A program made the position numbers and the translations under genes. From NCBI GenBank assembly GCA_017306865.1, contig JAFKHH010000011.1, positions 806,001 to 870,000 on the forward strand: a stretch of DNA of 64,000 bases. Reading direction: 5' to 3'. Shown one piece after another: positions 10,134 through 17,540 of this stretch. Under the pieces are notes generated by a model that saw nothing but the letters and a program-made list of their open reading frames with translations, was not told the origin of the DNA and did no database searches. This DNA is from Filimonas sp. (GTDB taxonomy: Bacteria; Bacteroidota; Bacteroidia; Chitinophagales; Chitinophagaceae). The first letter of the stretch is position 1. Each line of letters starts with the position of its first letter.

Positions 10134-12170
10134 ATGCGTTTCCTTAAACTTAGCATATTAGGTGTTTTGCTTTCTGTAACGTACAGTTCGTACGCCCAGG
10201 AGCAACCAACCTACGCCACACTGGCTGATAAAAGATTTGAACATTTTCAATTTGCGGCCGCTGCGCCGGCGTATGAGAAAATGGCATCACGTAAGATCGT
10301 GAAACCACAGGTGTTATACAGGCTTGCCTATTCTTATGATATGATGCAGCAGTATCAGCAGGCACTTAACTGGTACAAAGCCTACATGAAGCGTGATAGC
10401 GCAGACAACCATGTCTGGCTGCGTATTGGCGATCTGTACAAAACGTTGCAACAATATGACTCTGCAAAAATTGCTTATACAAAATATAGCACAACAACAG
10501 GGGATGCAGGTAAAGTAAAAAGTAAGATCGCTGGTTGTGATTCGGCATTAGTGTGGTTGAAAAACCCACAAGCCATTTCATTGGTAAATGAAGCGAATAT
10601 CAATACGAACGTGTCGGATTGGGGTGCAACGTTTTATGGAAGTAAAATTGTTTTCGCTTCGGAATATACGCGTGAGAACATTCTTGAGCTAAGCGAGGTG
10701 AATAAAGACAACTACGGCCGTACGGGCAATCCTTATCTGAAATTGTATGTGGCTGATCCGAGATGGCATAATAAGCAGGATACCTTATGGCAGAAAGAGA
10801 AATTGATCACAGACTTTTCTCAAAAGGCAAATGCGTACAAACTGCATACAGGCCCTGTAGTATTTACTAAGCGATTAGATACCGCATACTTTACGGTTAC
10901 ACATACAGGTAAAGAAATACGGTATGAAAAAACGGAAACACGCCATGAAGTTGGCACCCGCAAGCTGGAACTATTCTACACGGTAAAAGATGCAAATGGC
11001 CGCTGGGAAAAACCTGTGCCGTTTGCATATAACAACGCACAAAAATATTCAGTAGGAGCCGCTGCGCTGAGCAACGATGGAAGCATACTCTATTTCACAT
11101 CTGACATGCCGGGTAGTGTGGGTAAAACAGATATCTGGTTTTGTGTAAAACAGGCAGATGGTAACTGGAGTGATCCTAAAAACTGTGGGCCTTCTATTAA
11201 TACAGCAGATGAAGAAGCATTTCCTACACTTGCTAAAGACAATACATTGTATTTCTCCAGCAAAGGGCACCCGGGTATGGGTGGATTGGATATCTTCTCT
11301 GCTACAGGTAGCTTAGATAAATGGAGCACACCCGCAAACCTGAAAGCGCCATTGAACAGTAGCTACGATGATTTCTATTTCTCTGTAGATGCCACTATGG
11401 GCTATTTGTCTTCGGATCGTCCGGGTGGTGCAGGCAACGATGATATTTATTCTTTTGTATTGCCTGAACCGGTAAAACCAAAGCCGGCAGTAATAGTGGT
11501 TGTGCTTAACGTAATTGTGAAAAATGAAACGAACAATACTGTTATAGAAAAAGCGGGAGTGCAACTGACAAACAAAGGGCGTAATGCAGATTGGCAAAAA
11601 TACACGGATATAGCTGGTACTACAGCCTTCCTGCTCGAGGGCAATAGTAAATACACCGTTAAAGCATCCCGCGAGGGTTTGATCAGCGATAGCCTGCAAT
11701 TTGAAACAGGTGAGCTATTGAAGTCTGATACGTTATACAAAACGCTTGTCTTAAAAGCTATCCCGGTGAAACCAAAACCTGAGCCGGTGAAAGAAAAAGA
11801 ATATAACGTAGGGGATAGGTTTGTATTGGAAGATCTTTATTATGACTTTGACAAATCAAACATACGTCCGGATGCGGCTTTAGTACTTGACAAGCTGATC
11901 GTAATCCTGGAAAAATATCCTACAATGGAAATTGAATTGTCCAGCCATACGGATAGCCGTGGTAATGACAACTACAATCTCATATTGTCTCAGAAAAGAG
12001 CTACCTCGGCAGTTCAATACCTGATTGCGCACGGTATTAAAGCTAGCCGCGTAAAAGCAAAAGGTTATGGCGAAACAAGATTGCTGAACAGGTGTAAGAA
12101 TGGTGTAGTGTGTACAGATCCCGAACATCAATTGAACAGACGTACCGAAGTAATGGTCTTAAAGAAATAA
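10134..12170 (+). CDS. OmpA-family envelope protein with TPR and PD40 propeller
   Basis: 678 residues. Signal peptide at 1-22 (ending SSYAQ). TPR-like helices span ~25-130 (VLYRLAYSYDMMQQYQQALNWYKAYM). PD40/WD40-like propeller blades span ~180-440 (GSILYFTSDMPGSVGKTDIWF, PTLAKDNTLYFSSKG, GYLSSDRPGGAGNDDIY). A carboxypeptidase-regulatory-like beta domain covers ~455-545. A C-terminal OmpA peptidoglycan-binding domain runs from ~567 (YYDFDKSNIRPDA, SSHTDSRGNDNYN, KGYGETRLLNRC). This is the domain order of OmpA/PorE-like proteins that accompany PorP/SprF and tie secreted adhesins to the cell wall. It is the last gene before a strong terminator. Confidence 0.92.
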   Translation: MRFLKLSILGVLLSVTYSSYAQEQPTYATLADKRFEHFQFAAAAPAYEKMASRKIVKPQVLYRLAYSYDMMQQYQQALNWYKAYMKRDSADNHVWLRIGDLYKTLQQYDSAKIAYTKYSTTTGDAGKVKSKIAGCDSALVWLKNPQAISLVNEANINTNVSDWGATFYGSKIVFASEYTRENILELSEVNKDNYGRTGNPYLKLYVADPRWHNKQDTLWQKEKLITDFSQKANAYKLHTGPVVFTKRLDTAYFTVTHTGKEIRYEKTETRHEVGTRKLELFYTVKDANGRWEKPVPFAYNNAQKYSVGAAALSNDGSILYFTSDMPGSVGKTDIWFCVKQADGNWSDPKNCGPSINTADEEAFPTLAKDNTLYFSSKGHPGMGGLDIFSATGSLDKWSTPANLKAPLNSSYDDFYFSVDATMGYLSSDRPGGAGNDDIYSFVLPEPVKPKPAVIVVVLNVIVKNETNNTVIEKAGVQLTNKGRNADWQKYTDIAGTTAFLLEGNSKYTVKASREGLISDSLQFETGELLKSDTLYKTLVLKAIPVKPKPEPVKEKEYNVGDRFVLEDLYYDFDKSNIRPDAALVLDKLIVILEKYPTMEIELSSHTDSRGNDNYNLILSQKRATSAVQYLIAHGIKASRVKAKGYGETRLLNRCKNGVVCTDPEHQLNRRTEVMVLKK

Positions 12171-12212
12171 AAAAGTTTGTTTTAGTGTTTTGTTGATTTC
12201 ATGGGTTACAAT

Positions 12213-12248
12213 GCGTTCCGTGCTTTCCAGTGCGGAACGCTTCTTTTT
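12213..12248 (+). terminator. Rho-independent terminator of the adhesin operon
   Basis: GCGTTCCG at 12213-12220 pairs perfectly with CGGAACGC at 12233-12240, extended inward by a C-G and two G-T pairs. It is followed by TTCTTTTT. It lies 43 bases after the stop of the OmpA gene. Confidence 0.85.
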
Positions 12249-12283
12249 ATCGTGAAACGTGAAACGGCAATCGTGAATGTTGA

Positions 12284-12316
12284 AAACCTGACAGGTCTTT
12301 AAGACCTGTCAGGTTT
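12284..12316. repeat. Palindromic intergenic repeat (AAACCTGACAGG type)
   Basis: Arms of 16 bases (12284-12299 and 12301-12316) around a single T. It resembles three other spacer palindromes in this window (28238, 50073, 49156) in having a GGNTTN/AAACC-like core. It could form a terminator for the convergent minus-strand gene or be a REP-like element. Confidence 0.7.
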
Positions 12317-12482
12317 AGTTGAGTAGTATCTAGAAAGATGAAGTTCCGATTATACTTCGTATCGGAATCCCGATGAGAAACGAATCGGGAAGTGACACAA
12401 CAAAAGTTCAATAGTAATTCTGCCGCCTGGAAAAAACTATATGCAGTTTTCCATCTCTGTGGTAAAGCAATTATATAGGTAC

Positions 12483-13160
12483 TTACACAGGAATGTAAGC
12501 CCTCAGTTTCTTCTCACTATTTATACGAATGCTCTTGCCGGAAGTGGTAATGATATTTGCATTTGTCAGCTCCGTAAAAAATTTAAAGACCGTCTCATAC
12601 GTAGTACCTGCATGAGCAGAAATATCCTGTCTCGTTATAGGCAGCTTAATATACTTCTCCTTATTAATACCAAATATTTGTTGCAGCTCCAATAGCGTTT
12701 CTGCTATTCTACCCTTTACCTCCATGTGTGCCAGGTTTCGCATACGCCGCTCTGCCTTCTGTAATTCACTGGCATAAAATTGTAATAACCGCTGTGTGAA
12801 AAGCGGGTTCGTCTTCATGGTAGCTTCCAGGAATTCATTCGTAATAAAACAAACCTTCGTGTCTTCCAATGCCGTTGCACTTACCGGGTACACTTCCCCT
12901 GCAATGCCACGATGGCCGAGTATATCACCTGTTGTAGAAAACCGGATAATCAATTCTTTTTCTTCGCCCCAATGTGTATGCACCTTTACTGCGCCTTCAT
13001 ATACAAAATAGATACCGCTTACTTTATCGCCTTCTGTAAAGATCAATTCCCCCTTTTTGTATATCCGGGTTTCTTTACGCGCCGTTATTACGTCCCGCCA
13101 TTCGGGAATGGAAGCAGTACAAAGGAAACAGCGTTTTGTATCACATGTAGATAGTTGCAT
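12483..13160 (-). CDS. Crp/Fnr-family transcriptional regulator
   Basis: 225 residues. An N-terminal cyclic-nucleotide-binding-like beta barrel spans about 25-120 (ETRIYKKGELIFTEGDKVSGIYFVYEGAVKVH ... GDILGHRGIAGEVYPVSATALEDTKVCFI). A C-terminal winged helix spans ~150-215 (LPITRQDISAHAGTTYETVFKFFTEL). Three cysteines near the N terminus (C6, C11, C14) could bind a metal or sense redox state, but the four-Cys pattern of E. coli FNR is not present. The effector is therefore unknown. It is divergent from a ClC channel gene, and the gap contains a perfect palindrome suited to a dimeric Crp/Fnr protein. Regulation of itself or of the channel is a reasonable inference. Confidence 0.92.
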   Translation of the reverse strand: MQLSTCDTKRCFLCTASIPEWRDVITARKETRIYKKGELIFTEGDKVSGIYFVYEGAVKVHTHWGEEKELIIRFSTTGDILGHRGIAGEVYPVSATALEDTKVCFITNEFLEATMKTNPLFTQRLLQFYASELQKAERRMRNLAHMEVKGRIAETLLELQQIFGINKEKYIKLPITRQDISAHAGTTYETVFKFFTELTNANIITTSGKSIRINSEKKLRAYIPV

Positions 13161-13255
13161 GGGTACAATAATAAGCTATTTATTTTTAAGTGGTTATGAT
13201 TTTAAATATTGTTTAAGTAATATTTTAAATAAAGTATTATGAATATTTATTTTAT

Positions 13256-13279
13256 AAAATATTGTTTATACAATATTTT
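13256..13279. promoter_or_regulatory. 24-bp perfect palindrome, candidate Crp/Fnr operator
   Basis: AAAATATTGT (13256-13265), TTAT, ACAATATTTT (13270-13279): 10-base arms with no mismatch, in the 143-base gap between the divergent Crp/Fnr and ClC genes. The core TTGT-N4-ACAA resembles Crp/Fnr half-sites. It overlaps the candidate -7 box at 13274-13281, which would fit repression of the channel gene. A second, imperfect palindrome lies at about 13201-13229. The surroundings are very AT-rich, so some symmetry could be chance. Confidence 0.5.
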
Positions 13280-13281
13280 TG
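13274..13281 (+). promoter_or_regulatory. Candidate Bacteroidota -7 box for the ClC gene
   Basis: TATTTTTG matches the TAnnTTTG -7 consensus of Bacteroidota promoters and lies 22 bases before the chosen ATG at 13304. No clear TTTG is found at the -33 position, so the call rests on one box. Confidence 0.35.
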
Positions 13282-13303
13282 TATTTCAATAGTTACGCCC
13301 GAT

Positions 13304-14983
13304 ATGTACAATAGTGATGATAAAATACCAGTGGCCACCTCTCTTTTATTTCCTGGTAAGCAAACAAATGTGATCCGTCAAAGTCCTGTCAACAAACGTG
13401 TTTTCTACCTCAGCATACAAGCCGTCATAAATGCTATTCTTATTGGTTTTGTAGCACGCATACTGGTTTATCTCATCGATTTTATTACCAATATAGCCTT
13501 CTATGGCAGGTTGTCCATAAAGCCAGCTTCACCCGCAGGGAATCAACTTGGATTGCTGGTGCTCATCATACCTGTTATAGGTAGTATTATAGTAGGGCTG
13601 ATGGCACGTTATGGGTCGAAAGCGATCCGGGGACATGGCATACCGGAAGCAATGGAAAAGATCATTCTTGACGAAAGCAAAATACCACCTGCCATCACCT
13701 TTTTAAAACCATTGTCTGCAGCCATCTCTATAGGCACCGGCGGCCCTTTTGGTGCCGAAGGCCCCATCATAGCAACAGGTGGCGCATTTGGGTCCTTTAC
13801 AGGGCAGATCATGCATATATCTGCCAGTGAAAGAAAAGTTATACTGGCGGCTGGTGCCTGTGCCGGTATGTCCGCCATCTTCGGAAGCCCGCTCGCCGCT
13901 ATCTTGCTTGCTATAGAATTATTATTGTTTGAATTTTCGCCAAGGTCAATCATCCCGGTAGCCCTGGCATGTATTACAGGTGCAGCTATGCACATTTTGC
14001 TATTTGGCAGCGATCCTGTATTTGCTATGGCAACTATACCTGCAGCCACTAGCGGAGCGCTGATCGTATATGTTGTATTTGGCATCATCATAGGAGTGAT
14101 CGCATCTCTTATTTCTAAATCTGTGTATGCAGTAGAAGACCTGTTTGAAAAATTGCCGATACATTGGATGTGGTGGCCAGCCATTGGCGCATGCGCAGTA
14201 GGCGTTGTTGGCTATTTTGCCCCCTTTACCATGGGCGTAGGGTATGATAATATTCAACATTTACTTGCAGGCAATCTGCCATTATCCATGTTGCTTGCAT
14301 TGTGCTTTCTTAAATATATTTCATGGGTTATATCCTTGGGTAGCGGTACTTCGGGTGGTACGCTTGCTCCATTGTTCACGATAGGCGGTGCAGTAGGTGC
14401 GTTGTTAGGTGTTATAGCATTACAGTTGTTTCCCCATATAAGTATTAATATAGCTACTGCTGCATTGATCGGCATGGCCGCTATGTTTGCAGGCGCATCA
14501 CGCGCGTTTCTTACGTCAATCGTTTTTGCATTAGAAACCACAGGGCAGCATAATGGCTTATTGCCCTTGATCGGTGCATGTGCTGCTGCATACTTTGTAT
14601 CCTTCTTCCTCATGAAAGGTAGTATTATGACAGAGAAGATCCAGCGGAGAGGGGTAAAGACACCAGACGCGTATGAGCCCGATGTATTGCAAAATGTAAC
14701 AGTTGCAAGTATTGTTACAAAAGATGTGCAGCCGCATCCCGGTATGCCATATTTGTTTGCAACAGATGATGTAGGGCTTGCAGCAGAGATGATGGGGAAA
14801 TACAATACAGCTACATTAGCGGTGTTTGATAACAAGCTACAGATGCAGCCGGTAGGTGTTGTAACATCAGCAAACATTCTAAACTATTACAGCAGGCAGA
14901 AACAAAAAGAACAAACATATCAGTCACCTTTACGCACGCGTAAAGCGCTGGTACGCGGAAGAAACCTGGCAAAAATAAAATAA
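13304..14983 (+). CDS. ClC-family chloride channel/transporter with C-terminal CBS region
   Basis: 559 residues from ATG 13304; an in-frame TTG at 13262 lies inside the operator/promoter region, so I prefer the ATG. About ten or more membrane segments carry the ClC signatures: GHGIPEAMEK (GSGIP-like), GTGGPFGAEGPIIATGG (the G(K/R)EGP loop, with the gating glutamate in AEGP), and GSGTSGGTLAPLFTIGGAVG. A cytoplasmic C-terminal region (TVASIVTKDVQPHPGMPYLFATDD ... VVTSANILNYYSR) resembles a CBS pair. The family moves Cl- through the inner membrane, as a channel or as a Cl-/H+ exchanger; the glutamate in the EGP loop leaves exchange possible. It is followed 17 bases later by a small membrane protein. 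Confidence 0.9.
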   Translation: MYNSDDKIPVATSLLFPGKQTNVIRQSPVNKRVFYLSIQAVINAILIGFVARILVYLIDFITNIAFYGRLSIKPASPAGNQLGLLVLIIPVIGSIIVGLMARYGSKAIRGHGIPEAMEKIILDESKIPPAITFLKPLSAAISIGTGGPFGAEGPIIATGGAFGSFTGQIMHISASERKVILAAGACAGMSAIFGSPLAAILLAIELLLFEFSPRSIIPVALACITGAAMHILLFGSDPVFAMATIPAATSGALIVYVVFGIIIGVIASLISKSVYAVEDLFEKLPIHWMWWPAIGACAVGVVGYFAPFTMGVGYDNIQHLLAGNLPLSMLLALCFLKYISWVISLGSGTSGGTLAPLFTIGGAVGALLGVIALQLFPHISINIATAALIGMAAMFAGASRAFLTSIVFALETTGQHNGLLPLIGACAAAYFVSFFLMKGSIMTEKIQRRGVKTPDAYEPDVLQNVTVASIVTKDVQPHPGMPYLFATDDVGLAAEMMGKYNTATLAVFDNKLQMQPVGVVTSANILNYYSRQKQKEQTYQSPLRTRKALVRGRNLAKIK

Positions 14984-14999
14984 CATCAAAAAACAGTAT

Positions 15000-15434
15000 A
15001 TGAATTACGAGTATCAGCAAACACCATTTTCCAAAGCCGTTATGACCGGCCTTTTTGCAGGTATTACTGCTACAGTTGCATGCCTGGCTTATGGCTTTAT
15101 ATATCGGTTCAATACAGGCTTTACCATGTCTGCTATTATTAACGTTCCTTCTATTATCATCGCATGTCATATATTATTAGTCATTACGGGCATGCTTTAT
15201 TTTGTCTTTCGAAAATCGTTTAAAGGAGGAGGTATTGCATTTATCCTATTGTTGCTTGCCGTTTTTGCATTTTGCATCTGGAAAGAAGAATACATTGTAC
15301 GCTCGCCCATACATGAGCTGACTGTTCAGTTCCACGGCTTGCTTTTAGGCATGACCATTATTATTGGGGCAAGTGCTGTTATTCTTATCCCGGTATTATC
15401 CGGCAGCAGGAAGTTTGAAGAAGCAATTTTGTAA
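15000..15434 (+). CDS. Small four-helix membrane protein, unknown function
   Basis: 144 residues with four hydrophobic segments: about 14-34 (AVMTGLFAGITATVACLAYGF), 45-67, 75-92 and 110-135. I do not recognise the family. It lies 17 bases after the ClC channel gene in the same direction and ends at a strong hairpin, so it is probably co-transcribed with the channel. A role with the channel is only suggested by position. Confidence 0.75.
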   Translation: MNYEYQQTPFSKAVMTGLFAGITATVACLAYGFIYRFNTGFTMSAIINVPSIIIACHILLVITGMLYFVFRKSFKGGGIAFILLLLAVFAFCIWKEEYIVRSPIHELTVQFHGLLLGMTIIIGASAVILIPVLSGSRKFEEAIL

Positions 15435-15442
15435 AGTGTTCA

Positions 15443-15496
15443 ATTGTTACATGGTTTAATTGTTATGGTTAATAAACAATTAAACCATGTAACAAT
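15443..15496. terminator. 22-bp perfect inverted repeat, bidirectional terminator candidate
   Basis: Arms 15443-15464 and 15475-15496 are exact reverse complements around a 10-base loop. The element sits between two convergent genes, 9 bases after one stop codon and 8 bases from the other. It is AT-rich with no classical U-run, but its place and symmetry fit termination in both directions. Confidence 0.7.
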
Positions 15497-15503
15497 AAAG
15501 CAA

Positions 15504-16727
15504 TTACCCCAATGCCTGCTCCAGGTCATACAATATGTCATTAATACCTTCAATGCCCACACTCATCCTGATCAGGCCGTCAGTAATGCCAGATTTTAAC
15601 CTGTCATCAGCACCCATGCCAGAATGCGACATAGATGCGGGATGAGATACCAGTGTATCTATAGTGCCAACAGAAACAGCCCGGGTACACATACGTAGCT
15701 TATCTATAAAATTACGCCCCGCAGTAAGTCCATCTTTCAGTTCGAAAGACAATACAGCGCCGGCATGCCGCATTTGTTTTGCTGATATTGCATAGTCAGC
15801 ATGTGAGGGTAATCCATTATAGTTTACATGGCTCACTGCATTATGCTCCTCCAGGAATGTTGCTACCCGGAGTGCATTGGCACAATGCTGCTCCATACGC
15901 AAACTCAATGTTTTAATACCTTGCGTTAAAAGAAAAGCGTCGAAAGGATTACTATTGGCACCAAGCAGTTTGTAAGTGTTATAAATTGTATGCTTCATCA
16001 GTTCAAGATCGCGACCGAGTAATACACCGCCTATTGAAGTGCCATGACCGTTCAGGAATTTAGTAGTGGAATGAAACACAAAGTCAGCACCATAGCGAAA
16101 CGGTTGTTGAAGATAAGGCGTTGCAAATGTATTATCCACAGACACTTTTATGTTGTACCGTTTAGCCAGCGTACAGATGGCTTCAATATCTACACATGAC
16201 ATGGTAGGATTAGCGGGCGTTTCAATGTGTATAAGCCTGGCTGAAGGTGTTGCCTTAATAAAAGCTTCCAGCGTATTCAAGTTCTTTAAATCTGCCATGT
16301 GCGCATGAATGCCAAACCTATCCAGCAACCCGAAGATAAACTCATGCGTTCCACCATATAAAGATGCATGCGTAATGATCGTATCACCCGCAGATAAGGA
16401 GGATAAAAGTAAAGTGGATAAAGCTGATTGACCACTTGCATGTAACAAAGCCTTCAGTTGAATTGGGGAACCATCCGCATCAGTCACTCCAAATGCTTCC
16501 AGTCCGGCAATCAATTCCTCCGCTGCACGGGCAGTAGGGTTTCCAAACCTTGAATAAGTAAACCCTTCTTCCTTACCTGTAAACCTGTCCATGCCCTGCT
16601 GTGCGCTGTCAAACGTAAAAGTAGAAGAGGCGAAAATAGGCAACAAGTGTGCGTGCATAGCGTTCGTATGTCCATCTCCATGAATGGCATACGAACCCAT
16701 ATTTGTATAAATAGGCTCCGTGCTCAT
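15504..16727 (-). CDS. Cys/Met-metabolism PLP-dependent enzyme (gamma-lyase or gamma-synthase type)
   Basis: 407 residues, full length for the Cys/Met metabolism PLP family (cystathionine gamma-synthase/lyase, methionine gamma-lyase, O-acetylhomoserine sulfhydrylase). Visible residues: YSRFGNPT (Y59, R61, cofactor phosphate contact), ASLYGGT (Y124, stacks on PLP), DNTFATP (D198, holds the pyridine nitrogen) and HSTTKFLNGHG with the Schiff-base lysine K223. The C-terminal VSVGTIDTLVSHPASMSHS is typical. The Cys found after LYG in methionine gamma-lyase (LYGCT) is Gly126 here, which argues against a classical methionine gamma-lyase. ASGQSAL replaces the more usual ASGMAA. The exact substrate cannot be decided from sequence alone. 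Confidence 0.9.
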   Translation of the reverse strand: MSTEPIYTNMGSYAIHGDGHTNAMHAHLLPIFASSTFTFDSAQQGMDRFTGKEEGFTYSRFGNPTARAAEELIAGLEAFGVTDADGSPIQLKALLHASGQSALSTLLLSSLSAGDTIITHASLYGGTHEFIFGLLDRFGIHAHMADLKNLNTLEAFIKATPSARLIHIETPANPTMSCVDIEAICTLAKRYNIKVSVDNTFATPYLQQPFRYGADFVFHSTTKFLNGHGTSIGGVLLGRDLELMKHTIYNTYKLLGANSNPFDAFLLTQGIKTLSLRMEQHCANALRVATFLEEHNAVSHVNYNGLPSHADYAISAKQMRHAGAVLSFELKDGLTAGRNFIDKLRMCTRAVSVGTIDTLVSHPASMSHSGMGADDRLKSGITDGLIRMSVGIEGINDILYDLEQALG

Positions 16728-16832
16728 AATACCGGATTTGAAATGATAAGTAGTTATAAAAGTAAAACAGTCTGTCCAGAATGCCTGACGGAAAGCGCTA
16801 TTCCTTATTTTAGCAAGCCGAATAAATCTTAC

Positions 16833-17531
16833 ATGCGCAACCTGGATCGATTTATACTATTGCTTTTCATCTCTTGTCTGCTGATCTTCAGCAGGAACAA
16901 CCTTCATGCGCAACAGCCTAACTTCCAAATTGTAAAAGGATTGCCAACAAATGAAGTGTACGATCTGCTGATCGATTCCAAAGGCCTTTTATGGATAGCA
17001 CATGACCAGGGACTAAGCAGGTATGACGGCAAGACATTTAAACATTTTACCAACCCGGAGCAAAGTGGCAGAGGTATATCAGGCTTGATAGAAGATAAAT
17101 ACGGACGTGTCTGGTGCTATAATTTTAATGCACAAATATTTTGGGTAAAGAATGATGTGATGCATTTGCTTAGGGAATACAATCTTATTACGGGGTACTT
17201 TTTTCCGAAGATAGCAATCGTAGGAGACAAGCTCATCGCAACAACTACTAAGGGGTTTTTTGAGTATGATCTGATAACAGGGAGATCTCAAGAACAAAAA
17301 ATGCCCGTTTTTTTCGATAATGTTATGACTGTCGTTAATAATAAAGTTATAATGTTATTGAGAAACGATTGGGCTCTTTATGAAGGGAAGGGGCAGTTGA
17401 AGTTTTTGAATATTGAGAAAAGGGTAATGCATAATGAGGATGCCCAGCTTTTGTTGCAGCAAGTTGTGGGAGATTTACAAATCTATACAACAGATGGAGT
17501 GAAAATAATTTTTACAATACCTATTTCTTAA
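16833..17531 (+). CDS. Short propeller-only copy of the downstream sensor kinase
   Basis: 232 residues from ATG 16833; an upstream in-frame Met would overlap the divergent PLP gene, and 16833 gives a proper signal peptide (about 1-27, ending NNLHAQQ). The chain matches the N-terminal ~210 residues of the next protein closely (shared GLPTNEVYDL, DSKGLLWIAHD, LS.YDGKTF, LEDKYGRVWC-like, DVMHLL.EY). It then diverges and stops at TIPIS. It lacks the rest of the propeller, the Y_Y_Y domain, membrane helix and kinase. The next gene's GTG start lies only 9 bases beyond the stop, so the two may be translationally coupled. Either a periplasmic decoy or accessory protein, or the remnant of a tandem duplication; neither can be excluded. 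Confidence 0.7.
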   Translation: MRNLDRFILLLFISCLLIFSRNNLHAQQPNFQIVKGLPTNEVYDLLIDSKGLLWIAHDQGLSRYDGKTFKHFTNPEQSGRGISGLIEDKYGRVWCYNFNAQIFWVKNDVMHLLREYNLITGYFFPKIAIVGDKLIATTTKGFFEYDLITGRSQEQKMPVFFDNVMTVVNNKVIMLLRNDWALYEGKGQLKFLNIEKRVMHNEDAQLLLQQVVGDLQIYTTDGVKIIFTIPIS

Positions 17532-17540
17532 AGAGCTATA

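Larger units (their letters stand above)
12171..12482. other. Convergent intergenic spacer with terminator and three palindromes
   Basis: This 312-base spacer separates the adhesin operon from the convergent Crp/Fnr gene. It contains the terminator at 12213-12248, a copy of a dispersed GTGAATCGTGA-type repeat at about 12251-12278, a 33-base near-perfect palindrome at 12284-12316, and two small palindromes: TTCCGAT (12344-12350) with ATCGGAA (12361-12367), and TCCCGAT (12368-12374) with ATCGGGA (12384-12390). I see no gene in it. Confidence 0.7.

Noticed and set aside
13262-13303. Upstream TTG start that would lengthen the ClC channel by 14 residues
   Set aside because: It overlaps the palindrome and -7 box; the extra residues are not family-like.
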